This document shows, one piece after another, positions 15,851 to 24,216 of a DNA stretch of 64,000 nucleotides (within the stretch, counting starts at the first letter, position 1; every line of letters begins with the position of its first letter). A program made the translations under genes and the position numbers. The DNA is taken from contig CADAOZ010000002.1 in the NCBI GenBank assembly GCA_902789735.1, positions 106,919 through 170,918 on the forward strand. Reading direction: 5' to 3'. The notes beneath the pieces were generated by a model. The model made no database searches. It was not told the DNA's origin and saw nothing but the letters and a program-made list of their open reading frames with translations. Source of the stretch: an uncultured Lachnospiraceae bacterium. Lineage in GTDB: Bacteria > Bacillota > Clostridia > Lachnospirales > Lachnospiraceae.

Positions 15851-18800
15851 TCATTTCTTTTTCCACTGTCCGTAGAGGTGTACATTTCCGTAAGCGGCTG
15901 TTTTGGCCACCGTGCATCCATTGGTATAGATCTTCAGGGTATATCCTGAGGGCTGCTTTCCTTTTATATACCAGCCGCTCTTTGTCCCGCTGCTGTAATA
16001 CCATTTCTTATCGTATTCCCTGTAGACAGTCCAGCCTTTGAAGCTGTACCCGGTCCGGGTGAAGCCCAGCGCCGAAGCCGTCTTCGTTGCCGTACTGGTC
16101 CCGTACGTGACCTTTGTTGTTACGGAAGATGCCCCGTCGGAATCTGTCTTATGATATTTGATGGTGAATGTATCCGGATTCCAGCGCCCGTAGAAATGGA
16201 CCCTGCCATACTGGGCTGTCTTCGCGACTGAACATCCATCGGTATACAGCTTGAAATAATAGCCGGCCGGCTGGTTGTTTTTGGCATACCATCCGTTCTG
16301 GGAACCGTTGGTATAATACCACTTCTTATCGATTTCCCTGTAGACCATCCAGCCTTTGAAGGTAGAGCCGCTCCTGGCAAATCCCAGGGAGGAAGTCGAT
16401 TTGGTAGCGGTATTGGTCCCGTAAGGCACGGTCGTTGTTACAGAAGCGGCAGAATCGGATTCTGTCTTATGATAATGGATCGTGAACTGCTGCTTCTCCC
16501 AGACCGCGTACATGCTGACGATGCTGCCGGCCGGCGCAGTCTTGGCCACTTTGGCTCCGTTGCCGTACAGGTGATAGGTATATCCGGAAGGCAGCTTTCC
16601 ATTGGTCAGTTTGACCCAGGCAGAGCCGGAAGAAGAATCCGCGTACCACATGTCCTTATCATCTCTGTAGGCCTTCCAGCCCGCGAAGACATAGCCGGAT
16701 TTGGACATATACAGCTGGGAGATCGTCTTCAGGGCTGTACTGGTGCCATAGGTGACCAGCGAGCAGATTCCCGAAGGATTGGCCGATTCACTGGAATAAT
16801 AGATGACCATGAACCTGCCGGCCAGCTTGCCGGCGGCATTGCTGTTCACGGAAGCTTTGGAATCGTTGGCGATCCCCTTGCCTCCGACCGCGTTCCTTGT
16901 GACGGTGCCTGTCGGACCCGCAGACAGCTGGATCCCCCATGTCGTATCGTAGTTCCTGGGCTTGATCACATTGCCCTGGATCGTCAGGGTCCCGCTGTTG
17001 GCATAGATTCCGCTGCCGGCGGAACCGTAGATCCGGCATTTCGTGATTGAGACCTTACCGACCGCAGCGCTGCCGCCCTTGTACAGGGTCACACCATTAT
17101 TGCCGGCTGTCTGGATATTCACATTGGCAAGACTCCCCGAACCGCCGCTCTGGAAGACCACCGCGTTTTTGGACGTGTTCCTGATCGTTCCGCCGCTGAC
17201 ATTCATGACCGCTTCTTCGGCACTGATCCCGTTGGTGCCTGATCCGGTGATCGTATTATTGGTTAGTGTCGCTGTCGCGCCGCTTTTGATCCGGAAGGCC
17301 GCCATCTCGGCATTCGTAATAGTATTGTTTTTGGCAGTCAGCGTAGAAGATTCCTGACACTGGACCGTGTTGTAGCCGGTCCCTGAACCATTATTTGTCA
17401 GCTTGTTCCCCGTCATTGTCAGATCGGATCCGGAGGACACAAATACCGGAGTCGCGATACAGGGTTTGGACCAGGTAACTGTATTATTGGTAAGCACGCC
17501 TGTCGACCCGTCATTCAGATTTAAGAAGTCACGGTCAATGCCGTTCACTGTACAGTCGGTCATCGTCAGTCTGGAGCCAAGAATATTAAAGGTATTCAAC
17601 AGAGAATTGGCTGTTTTTCTGGATGCCCCGGTGCAGGTGACCGTACAGTTCTTAACAGCAGCCTCCGTGTTATTGGCCGCATACAGAAATTCGGATACGT
17701 CCGTGGCCGTACAGTTATTGATCTGCAGATTCTTAAAACTTCTGGAGATCACACAGGCATAGCCGATATTGTCAAAGGTACAGCCGGTAACGGTAATATC
17801 CGCGGCCGCGCCGCCGTCCTTGGCGTGATGGCTGCCGACACCCGAAAAACAGTTGGTAAACGTACAGCCGCTGACCGTGATATTCCTGCAGATGGTACCA
17901 TCCAGAGGGACCGCGCCGCTGCTGGTGGCCTGCGACGCGTAGTCCAGCTGCAGGGCCTCCGAAATATCCGTGGCCTCCCCGCTGGCAGGCGCCGTATTGC
18001 CTGTCCCATCCCCGTCCAGAGCAGGATAGCTGATTCCGGAATAACGGACCATATCCTTAAAAGTGACATTGGAGATCGTACTGTCCTTCACACCTGTCAG
18101 TTCAATATGATGGGTACCGACGCATTTCGTCAGCACCGTATCCCGGATGGTAATATTTCTGCCATGCCAGAGATAGATCAGATTGTTCACAGGAGATGTT
18201 GACGTACTGCTGATGTTTCCGTCCCAGGTACCGCCCTGGATCGTTACATCGATCAGCTGGTCATAGCCGCCTGTACCTTCCCCGGCATTGATCAGCATGA
18301 TGGAAGTGCCGGACCTGCGGATCGTCGCTCCGGATGCCAGTTCCAGATTTGTATAGGAATAGATCCTGAGGGCCGCGCTGATCTTGTAAGTACCGGCAGG
18401 CACCCGGACTGTCAGAGGCTTGTCCGCGGACGCGCCCCGGGCAACGTTAAGCGCCTTCTGGATCGCCTGGGTATCATCCGTATTCCCGTCTCCCCTGGCT
18501 CCATAGGCCGTATCCTTCACTGAAATCGTGGTCGCTGCCAGCAGGGGCTCAATGGAGTCCTCCGCGATCTCTTCCGCCGCTGTCATATCTGTGGAAGCGG
18601 TTTCCGGCGCAGCTTCGACAGGAACTGCCTCATCGCTCTCCTCCGCTTCCATGGAAGCTACGTCTGTCCCTGCTTCCGCAGCGGTATCGCTGCCATCTGC
18701 CGTTTCATCAGCGGCAGCTTCCGCGGAATCTTCTTCCGGCAGATCCTGTTCCACCTCTTCCTCATCGGAAGGATCCTGCTCTTTGGCTGCCTCGTCATTG

Positions 18801-18964
18801 TCATTCTCTTCTTCCGGTGTCCGTACTTCCTCCTCCGACTGTACCATCGGATCGCCGGTCGTATCTGTCCCGCTGTTTTCAGCCGCCATAACCGCCGCTG
18901 TGTTCTGCAGCAGAACAGCTATGATCAGCATGCATACTGCCAGATGATTTCTCCAAACCCTCAT
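15851..18964 (-). CDS. Secreted right-handed beta-helix protein with three C-terminal repeats
   Basis: A 1037-residue exported protein. Residues 1-28 are a signal peptide ending VMAAEN; 29-150 are very rich in Glu, Asp, Ala and Ser. About 150-710 hold pectate-lyase-like beta-helix sequence opening with ISVKDTAYGARGDGNTDDT, as in phage tailspikes and polysaccharide lyases, then many N-x-I/V-T-x-C/N rungs. From about 716 three related units of about 105 residues follow (starts near 716, 826, 933), each with a YHKT-like strand, FKGW or FAGW, WYY or MWY and a closing H/M-LYGQW-like strand, resembling InlB/Flg_new B-repeats. No LPXTG anchor is seen. A role in adhesion or glycan binding is inferred. 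AAGGAG precedes the ATG. Confidence 0.82.
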   Translation of the reverse strand: MRVWRNHLAVCMLIIAVLLQNTAAVMAAENSGTDTTGDPMVQSEEEVRTPEEENDNDEAAKEQDPSDEEEVEQDLPEEDSAEAAADETADGSDTAAEAGTDVASMEAEESDEAVPVEAAPETASTDMTAAEEIAEDSIEPLLAATTISVKDTAYGARGDGNTDDTQAIQKALNVARGASADKPLTVRVPAGTYKISAALRIYSYTNLELASGATIRRSGTSIMLINAGEGTGGYDQLIDVTIQGGTWDGNISSTSTSPVNNLIYLWHGRNITIRDTVLTKCVGTHHIELTGVKDSTISNVTFKDMVRYSGISYPALDGDGTGNTAPASGEATDISEALQLDYASQATSSGAVPLDGTICRNITVSGCTFTNCFSGVGSHHAKDGGAAADITVTGCTFDNIGYACVISRSFKNLQINNCTATDVSEFLYAANNTEAAVKNCTVTCTGASRKTANSLLNTFNILGSRLTMTDCTVNGIDRDFLNLNDGSTGVLTNNTVTWSKPCIATPVFVSSGSDLTMTGNKLTNNGSGTGYNTVQCQESSTLTAKNNTITNAEMAAFRIKSGATATLTNNTITGSGTNGISAEEAVMNVSGGTIRNTSKNAVVFQSGGSGSLANVNIQTAGNNGVTLYKGGSAAVGKVSITKCRIYGSAGSGIYANSGTLTIQGNVIKPRNYDTTWGIQLSAGPTGTVTRNAVGGKGIANDSKASVNSNAAGKLAGRFMVIYYSSESANPSGICSLVTYGTSTALKTISQLYMSKSGYVFAGWKAYRDDKDMWYADSSSGSAWVKLTNGKLPSGYTYHLYGNGAKVAKTAPAGSIVSMYAVWEKQQFTIHYHKTESDSAASVTTTVPYGTNTATKSTSSLGFARSGSTFKGWMVYREIDKKWYYTNGSQNGWYAKNNQPAGYYFKLYTDGCSVAKTAQYGRVHFYGRWNPDTFTIKYHKTDSDGASSVTTKVTYGTSTATKTASALGFTRTGYSFKGWTVYREYDKKWYYSSGTKSGWYIKGKQPSGYTLKIYTNGCTVAKTAAYGNVHLYGQWKKK

Positions 18965-19047
18965 GCTCCTTCTCCTTTCGACAGCGCTTCTTTCCCGCTT
19001 TGCCTTACGATTCAGCTCCGCATGGTGTTAAAACGCCTATGCCAATC

Positions 19048-19077
19048 ATTATACACGGAGAAGCCGGATTCATCCAA
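19048..19077 (-). promoter_or_regulatory. Promoter of the beta-helix protein gene
   Basis: TTGGAT (19077-19072), 18 bases, TATAAT (19053-19048) on the minus strand, about 80 bases before the start. Confidence 0.6.
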
Positions 19078-19089
19078 ATTATATACGTA

Positions 19090-19142
19090 TAAAAATCCCT
19101 GACAGATACACAAACAATCCATTGCGTATCCGTCAGGGATTC
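19090..19142 (-). terminator. Second terminator-like hairpin upstream of the surface-protein promoter
   Basis: ATCCCTGAC/GTCAGGGAT arms flanking ATAC-containing inner arms, followed by TTTTT on the minus strand. It backs up the desulfoferrodoxin terminator. The 18965-19320 gap otherwise holds only this, the promoter and the next terminator. Confidence 0.75.
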
Positions 19143-19215
19143 CGGCACGACCGGAAAACCTGCTTTCAACTGTATATCTCAATCTTTTTACCCACTTATA
19201 TTCATCATTCCGTGT

Positions 19216-19256
19216 AAAAAAATACGGCAGGGCCCTTTTTGCAGTGTCCTGCCGTA
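19216..19256 (-). terminator. Terminator of the desulfoferrodoxin gene
   Basis: TACGGCAGG/CCTGCCGTA stem with a 16-base loop and seven T residues on the minus strand. Confidence 0.85.
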
Positions 19257-19319
19257 AACTTCCTGTTTATTTAATTGTCCGTCTGTCTCTACAGTCCGAT
19301 GGCTGCGGTTGGTCCGGGC

Positions 19320-19694
19320 TTATGCCTCTGCCTTCCAGATACCATGCAGATTGCAGCTCTCGTAAGCTGCTGTCAGCTCTTCACCGTCTGCCATAACGAA
19401 CTCAGCGTAAGGCTTGTCGCCGGGCTTAAGGTCTTTCTTCTGGAAGCCCTTGTTGGTCTCCGCAATGATCCATTCAATATAATGGGCGTCCAGCATGGGA
19501 TGCTCCACAGAGCCAACGCTGACCTTTATGACATTGCCGTCTTTGACAATATCCGGGATATGTTTCTCTCTTGCAGCGTCAACAGTGCCGGGAACGATCT
19601 CGACCATGGCCTCGCCGCAGCACTTTGTAGGGCACTGGGACTCACGGAAAAGAACAGCGATCTTACCGCATTTTTCGCACTTATAAAATTTCAT
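19320..19694 (-). CDS. dfx: Desulfoferrodoxin (superoxide reductase)
   Basis: Reduces superoxide to peroxide without releasing oxygen, a standard oxidative defence of anaerobes. The 124-residue product has the N-terminal desulforedoxin-like Cys cluster (YKCEKCGKIAVLF, then CPTKCCGEAM), and the neelaredoxin domain with EKHIPDI, VGSVEHPMLDAHYIEWI and CNLHGIW, which supply the His4-Cys iron ligands. Length is normal for the two-domain class. It appears monocistronic. Confidence 0.92.
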   Translation of the reverse strand: MKFYKCEKCGKIAVLFRESQCPTKCCGEAMVEIVPGTVDAAREKHIPDIVKDGNVIKVSVGSVEHPMLDAHYIEWIIAETNKGFQKKDLKPGDKPYAEFVMADGEELTAAYESCNLHGIWKAEA

Positions 19695-19924
19695 AGCAGC
19701 CTCCTTTATCCATTTTTGTCTTGTTTTTCTAAAGGATTTCCCTTTGGCATATTATACCATTATCCATATACTTCTGCCAATAATAAGAATCGCTACAGTT
19801 TTCGCATGCCCGGGTCCCTGTTTTTGAAGGGAGTCTTGCGATGAGGTCTTGTTATGAAATCAATCCGTATTTATAATAGAAGAAAAACAACACCATTTAT
19901 GTATATAATGGCAGCGGAGCACCT

Positions 19925-19992
19925 GCAAGGAGTTTCAACGAAAGAAATTTCAACGAGGAGGTTTCCACGAAAGGTTTTTCCACGAAAGGAGT
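19925..19992 (+). repeat. Four short degenerate repeats in the apt leader
   Basis: Four copies of a 14-17 base unit with core TTTC(A/C)ACGA(A/G)(A/G)(A/G) run directly up to the apt start; several contain purine-rich Shine-Dalgarno-like strings. The last copy provides the GAAAGGAG ribosome site. A TATAAT hexamer lies at about 19903-19908. Confidence 0.7.
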
Positions 19993-19997
19993 TACCC

Positions 19998-20522
19998 ATG
20001 AAAGAATTAAAAGATTATGTATTGACAATCCCGGATTTCCCGGAGCCCGGCGTCATGTTCCGTGACATCACCAGTGTCCTGCAGGACGCTGACGGATTGA
20101 GGCTGGCCATTGATGAAATGCAGGAACTGGTCAAGGATGTGGATTTTGATGTTGTAGCCGGCGCTGAGTCCAGAGGCTTCTGCTTCGGCGCGCCCATTGC
20201 CTACAACCTGCACAAGCCCCTTGTCCTGATCCGTAAGAAGGGTAAGCTCCCCCGTGAAACAGTCTCCGTAGAATACGAGCTGGAGTACGGCACCGCTACT
20301 CTGGAAATTCATAAGGACGCCATCCAGCCTGGACAGAAGGTCCTTCTGGTCGATGACCTGATCGCGACCGGCGGCACAAACCTGGCCATGGCGCATCTGA
20401 TCGAAAGCCTGGGCGGTGAAATCGCAGGCGTCGTTGTCCTGATGGAACTGGCTGGCCTCAAAGGCCGCGAAAAGCTGGGCAAATATCCTCTGTATTCCGC
20501 TCTGACCTATGAAGGAAAGTGA
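19998..20522 (+). CDS. apt: Adenine phosphoribosyltransferase
   Basis: Salvages adenine to AMP using PRPP; cytosolic homodimer. The 174-residue product starts MKELKDYVLTIPDFPEPGVMF, with the adenine-binding GAESRGFCFGAPIA, the PRPP flexible-loop KKGKLPRETVS and the PRPP-binding VLLVDDLIATGGT. GAAAGGAG precedes 19998; a 48-residue in-frame extension upstream is the repeat leader and not coding. It lies convergent with guaB, so two purine genes share one terminator. Confidence 0.95.
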   Translation: MKELKDYVLTIPDFPEPGVMFRDITSVLQDADGLRLAIDEMQELVKDVDFDVVAGAESRGFCFGAPIAYNLHKPLVLIRKKGKLPRETVSVEYELEYGTATLEIHKDAIQPGQKVLLVDDLIATGGTNLAMAHLIESLGGEIAGVVVLMELAGLKGREKLGKYPLYSALTYEGK

Positions 20523-20571
20523 TAAATCTTCTTCATGATCTGTTGTTTTATTATTCACAAAGATACTGAAA

Positions 20572-20605
20572 AATGCAGCAGTCCGCGCGGCTGCTGCATT
20601 TTTTC
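20572..20605. terminator. Bidirectional terminator between apt and guaB
   Basis: AATGCAGCAG/CTGCTGCATT stem with a 9-base loop and T-runs on both strands. Confidence 0.88.
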
Positions 20606-20710
20606 TGCTTTATGACAGGTTTTTACTTTCTGCTGTTATGTGACAGTATTCTGTGCCGGCATCTATCGCCATTACAGATATCTTATCTCAAATATCCGGC
20701 AGGTCTTCCC

Positions 20711-22216
20711 TTAGTCAAAGCTCTTGCTGTTCTTCAGGATTACGTCATGGCTGCCGCCCTCTACGATCGAAGTAGAAGATACGACGGTCAGTCTGGCTTT
20801 CTGCTGCAGCTCTTCAATGGAGAGGCAGCCGCAATTGCACATGGTGGATTTGACCTTGTACAGCGTACTCTGCACGCCGTCGGCCAGGGAGCCCGCGTAA
20901 GGGACGTAGCTGTCTACGCCTTCCTCAAAGCTGAGCTTTGTCGCGCCGCCCAGGTCATATCTCTGCCAGTTGCGGGCACGGTTGGAGCCTTCTCCCCAGT
21001 ACTCTTTCACATAGTTGCCGTTGATCAGGAGACGGTTGGTCGGGCTCTCGTCGAATCTGGCGAAGTATCTGCCCAGCATGACAAAATCCGCACCCATGGC
21101 CAGGGCCAGGGTAATGTGATAATCATATACGATGCCGCCGTCGGAGCAGATCGGGATATATACGCCGGTCTCCTTGAAATACTCATCTCTGGCCGCCGCG
21201 ACTTCCTGTACCGCGGTCGCCTGTCCTCTGCCTATGCCCTTGGTCTCACGGGTGATACAGATGGAACCGCCGCCGATACCGATCTTGATAAAGTCAGCGC
21301 CTGCTTCGGCCAGGAAACGGAAGCCGTCCCTATCAACAACGTTGCCCGCGCCTACTTTGACAGTATCGCCATACTGCTCACGGATCCATCCGATTGTTCT
21401 GGACTGCCATTCGCTGTATCCTTCGGACGAGTCGATGCAGAGTACATCCGCGCCCGCCTCAATGAGCTTGGGAACTCTTTCCTCATAATCTCTGGTGTTG
21501 ATACCCGCGCCGACCACATAGCTCTTATGGGTATCCAGCAGCTCATCCTTATTGGTCTTATGGCTGTCATAGTCTTTCCGGAATACCATGTACTGCAGAC
21601 GGCCTTCTTTGTCCAGAAGCGGCAGGGAATTGATCTTGTTGTCCCAGATAATATCGTTGCAGTCATGCAGGCTGGTATCCGCGGGAGCTGTTACCAGCTT
21701 GTCCAGGGGCGTCATGAAATCAGCGACCTTCAGGTCCAGGCTCATTCTGGAAATCCTGTAGTCTCTGGAGGCGACAACGCCCACCAGTCTGCCATGGGCA
21801 GTACCGTCATCTGTAACCGCTACGGTTGAATGGCCTGTCTTTTCCTTGAGGGCCAGTACGTCAGCCAGGGTATTGTCAGGAGAAAGATTGGAATCACTGG
21901 TTACAAAGCCTTTTTTATAGGTTTTGACCCTGCGTACCATTTCCGCTTCGGAATCCGGTGACTGTGATCCGTAAATAAAAGAAACACCGCCCTGTCTGGC
22001 CAGCGCGATCGCCAGGCGGTCGCCGGAAACAGACTGCATGATGGCGGATACCATGGGGATGTTCATTGTAAAGGGACAGTCCTCTTCCCCTTTGCGGTAT
22101 TTGACCAGGGGTGTTTTCAGACTGACTGCTGTGGGAACGCAATTTGATGAGGAATAACCAGGTACAAGAAGGTATTCTCCAAAAGTGCGGGAAGGTTCGG
22201 TGTAATAAAATGCCAT
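20711..22216 (-). CDS. guaB: Inosine-5'-monophosphate dehydrogenase
   Basis: Oxidises IMP to XMP, the committed step to GMP. The 501-residue protein has the beta/alpha-barrel with two CBS domains inserted (about 110-240), the catalytic Cys loop [20 protein letters not shown], the IMP-site [11 protein letters not shown] and the mobile flap with ARNWQRYD. The flap and the ICITRE loop differ from the common SICTTR form, which marks a less usual IMPDH branch. Start at 22216 has AAGGAG at seven bases. A strong promoter and a folded leader of about 105 bases precede it. Confidence 0.94.
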   Translation of the reverse strand: MAFYYTEPSRTFGEYLLVPGYSSSNCVPTAVSLKTPLVKYRKGEEDCPFTMNIPMVSAIMQSVSGDRLAIALARQGGVSFIYGSQSPDSEAEMVRRVKTYKKGFVTSDSNLSPDNTLADVLALKEKTGHSTVAVTDDGTAHGRLVGVVASRDYRISRMSLDLKVADFMTPLDKLVTAPADTSLHDCNDIIWDNKINSLPLLDKEGRLQYMVFRKDYDSHKTNKDELLDTHKSYVVGAGINTRDYEERVPKLIEAGADVLCIDSSEGYSEWQSRTIGWIREQYGDTVKVGAGNVVDRDGFRFLAEAGADFIKIGIGGGSICITRETKGIGRGQATAVQEVAAARDEYFKETGVYIPICSDGGIVYDYHITLALAMGADFVMLGRYFARFDESPTNRLLINGNYVKEYWGEGSNRARNWQRYDLGGATKLSFEEGVDSYVPYAGSLADGVQSTLYKVKSTMCNCGCLSIEELQQKARLTVVSSTSIVEGGSHDVILKNSKSFD

Positions 22217-22249
22217 AGTTTTCTCCTTTGATCAAAAACGTTACAAATC

Positions 22250-22303
22250 CCTGCCCGCCGCAGCCCTCTCTGTTTCAAACGAAACGGGCCATATACCGCA
22301 GGC
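22250..22303 (-). other. Structured guaB leader
   Basis: On the minus strand GCCTGC (22303-22298) can pair with GCAGG (22254-22250), enclosing GCCC/GGGC arms and a GTTTC-GTTT-GAAAC hairpin. It does not match the purine or xanthine riboswitch consensus that I can recall. No terminator lies between it and guaB. Confidence 0.45.
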
Positions 22304-22324
22304 TTTTTAAGTTTATTGTCGTTT

Positions 22325-22353
22325 AGTGTAAAGCCGCTTTTAAAATCTGTCAA
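22325..22353 (-). promoter_or_regulatory. Promoter of guaB
   Basis: TTGACA (22353-22348), 17 bases, TACACT (22330-22325) on the minus strand. Confidence 0.75.
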
Positions 22354-22440
22354 CAACAGATTTATGAATTTCATCCTTATGCGCGTTTTGATGAACACTG
22401 CGTACCGATCCTTCCCCCGCGTTTCATGATCCCCGCAATC

Positions 22441-22484
22441 AAAAAGCAGGCACAGCCCTCCACTTTTTCAGGGGCTGTGCCTGT
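22441..22484 (-). terminator. Terminator of thiT
   Basis: GGCACAGCC-type stem of about 11 bp around an A-rich loop, followed by TTTTT on the minus strand. Confidence 0.85.
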
Positions 22485-22491
22485 CGTGCGG

Positions 22492-23151
22492 TCAGTCGGC
22501 CGCCATGATCCTGACCCGGTTCAGGGCATTCCTGACGGCAGGGATATTGATCACGATCAGTGTCAGAACCGCCTCCGCCAGAAGGAAGGAGAAGTTATAG
22601 ATGACCGGATATAAAGCGGCCAGGCTCTTCGGGAAATTTTCCGGCATATATTCCATCCAGAACAGATACCCCGCCAGCGCGTTGAAAACGCCTCTGCCCA
22701 GAACACCCACGATATACCCGATGACCAGGCCATGTTTCTTCTTATAGAAGAAGCCTGCCAGGCCAAGGGCCGCGAAAGCGAGCAGATAATCACAGCAGAC
22801 CTGCAGAACGGAAAGGAAATACGGCTCTTGTATGAACTGCAGGATTCCATAGACGAAACCGACCAGGATACCGGTGCCCGCCCCATACCAGTTGGCGATC
22901 AGTACGATAAACAGCATGGAAAATAATGTGACCGAACCTCCGAAAGGCAGAGCAAATACTTTGATATAGCTGGTGACTTCCGCCAGGGCAATCCCCAGGG
23001 CACAGTAAGCCAGCGCCTTTGCAGTCATTTTCCTGCCGGACACTTTCCCCGCGATCGCGCCCGCCGCGATCAGCGCGGCAAAGGCCATGAAAACGAACAA
23101 TCCATAACCGGCGGTCGTAAGCCCGCCATCTGCTGTTACAAAAATCGACAT
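22492..23151 (-). CDS. thiT: Thiamine-specific ECF transporter substrate component
   Basis: Membrane S-component that captures thiamine and docks onto the shared ECF module (EcfA, A' and T, encoded elsewhere). The 219-residue product has about six hydrophobic helices and the family's EVTSYIKVFALPFGGSVTL, IANWYGAGTGILVGFVYGILQ and DYLLAFAALGLAG segments, where the Gly/Trp/Tyr pattern forms the thiamine pocket. A TPP riboswitch directly upstream confirms the substrate. AGGAGG precedes the ATG. Confidence 0.94.
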   Translation of the reverse strand: MSIFVTADGGLTTAGYGLFVFMAFAALIAAGAIAGKVSGRKMTAKALAYCALGIALAEVTSYIKVFALPFGGSVTLFSMLFIVLIANWYGAGTGILVGFVYGILQFIQEPYFLSVLQVCCDYLLAFAALGLAGFFYKKKHGLVIGYIVGVLGRGVFNALAGYLFWMEYMPENFPKSLAALYPVIYNFSFLLAEAVLTLIVINIPAVRNALNRVRIMAAD

Positions 23152-23229
23152 AAAAAAACCTCCTTGGACAGTTCGTCAGGAGATCAAAAAACAATACCGC
23201 TCCGGAGCGCGCCGCTCCAAAGCAAATAT

Positions 23230-23312
23230 GTGCTTCCCTTCGCCGGTATTACCCGGATCAGGTGATAAGGGTCACCGGAAATCCGGTTTCTCAGCATTTT
23301 GCTCCCCCAGCG
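23230..23312 (-). ncRNA. TPP riboswitch (THI element)
   Basis: The minus strand carries GGGGGAGC, GCTGAGA, ACCCTTATCACCTGATC, CGGGTAATACCGGCG and AAGGGA in the canonical order. A CTCCT upstream of thiT can pair with the AGGAG ribosome site, so TPP binding probably blocks translation initiation rather than ending transcription; a GC-rich palindrome between them lacks an immediate T-run. Confidence 0.95.
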
Positions 23313-23390
23313 ATTTATATAATTTACATCCTATGTTTTAATACATATTCTCCGTCTTGTCAAGAAAACCCGGGCCCGGATGTGGCCTCT

Positions 23391-24023
23391 TTATCCCAGT
23401 CCGTCATTTTCCGGTTCCCGGACCGTCCTTTTCTCCAGATAGACATTGAGCCATTTTTCATGGCCGCGGCCGGGCCGGACATCTCCGGTGCGCGCATAGC
23501 GGACCAGGCCAAGGGCAGGGATTCCCGCAAGGATCCCGTCCATATCCTGTTCCGTCAGATCTGTAAAGAAGCGTCCGTTCCGCTCTCCTGAAAAACTGCC
23601 GTATTTAAAGGACATATAGAATACGCCTCCTTCCCGCAGGTACGGGGACAGCCTTTCGATGACCCGGACAATCTCCTCTTTGGGAAGATGCAGCAGGGAG
23701 GCGCAGGCCCAGATCCCGTCATAGGTTTCCCCGGGCCGGAATTCCTGAAAGGTAGAGCAGATCACCGGCTGCCCGGTAAAGTCCTCCGCCAGTCTGCAGA
23801 GCTCCTCCGATCCGTCTACCGCCGTTACCCGGAACCCCCGCTCCAGAAACAGGCGGGTATCCCGGCCCGGCCCGCAGCCCAGGTCCAGGATCCGGCCGCC
23901 GGCCGGCAGCATCTCCAGAAATTCCTCCTGCAGGGCGGACATGGAAGCGTGAATGGTATCCGCCCGAAAGCTGTCCGCGTGGCTGTTATAATAGTCCAGT
24001 GTGTTCTGACAATATCTTTCCAT
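23391..24023 (-). CDS. Class I SAM-dependent methyltransferase
   Basis: A 210-residue Rossmann-fold methyltransferase. ILDLGCGPGRDTRLFLERGF is motif I, followed by VTAVDGSEELC (acidic end of strand 2), DGIWACASLLHLP (motif IV) and LREGGVFYMSFKYG. The layout resembles TehB/UbiE-like small-molecule methylases; the substrate cannot be read. AGAGG precedes the start. It stands alone between the thiT riboswitch and the SAH operon. Confidence 0.82.
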   Translation of the reverse strand: MERYCQNTLDYYNSHADSFRADTIHASMSALQEEFLEMLPAGGRILDLGCGPGRDTRLFLERGFRVTAVDGSEELCRLAEDFTGQPVICSTFQEFRPGETYDGIWACASLLHLPKEEIVRVIERLSPYLREGGVFYMSFKYGSFSGERNGRFFTDLTEQDMDGILAGIPALGLVRYARTGDVRPGRGHEKWLNVYLEKRTVREPENDGLG

Positions 24024-24097
24024 ATTCCTCTGTCTGTTTCTTAAGGATTACAGGGAATTTTTTACAAAAATATCCCTTGACATTTGTGACAACTGAC

Positions 24098-24125
24098 TTG
24101 ACGCAGTGTATTCCTGTGATAAAAT
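24098..24125 (+). promoter_or_regulatory. Orphan plus-strand promoter with extended -10
   Basis: TTGACG, 16 bases, then TGATAAAAT giving TAAAAT with an upstream TG. No plus-strand gene follows; a terminator-like hairpin lies about 65 bases on. Confidence 0.55.
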
Positions 24126-24131
24126 ACAATC

Positions 24132-24199
24132 AATCCCTAAACCTAATCAAATCTAGCTATGAGCACGAAAGGCAGGCCACCGCAAGGTACCTGCCTTTT
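24132..24199 (+). ncRNA. Candidate small RNA of about 70 bases
   Basis: The stretch from the orphan promoter to an AAAGGCAGG/CCTGCCTTTT hairpin would give a short terminated transcript. The same hairpin may also end the minus-strand SAH operon, which is the simpler explanation. No known RNA family was recognised. Confidence 0.3.
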
Positions 24200-24216
24200 G
24201 TGTGTCTATGGACAGA

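Noticed and set aside
22250..22303. Purine riboswitch before guaB
   Set aside because: Lacks the conserved three-way-junction sequences and loop-loop kissing motifs.
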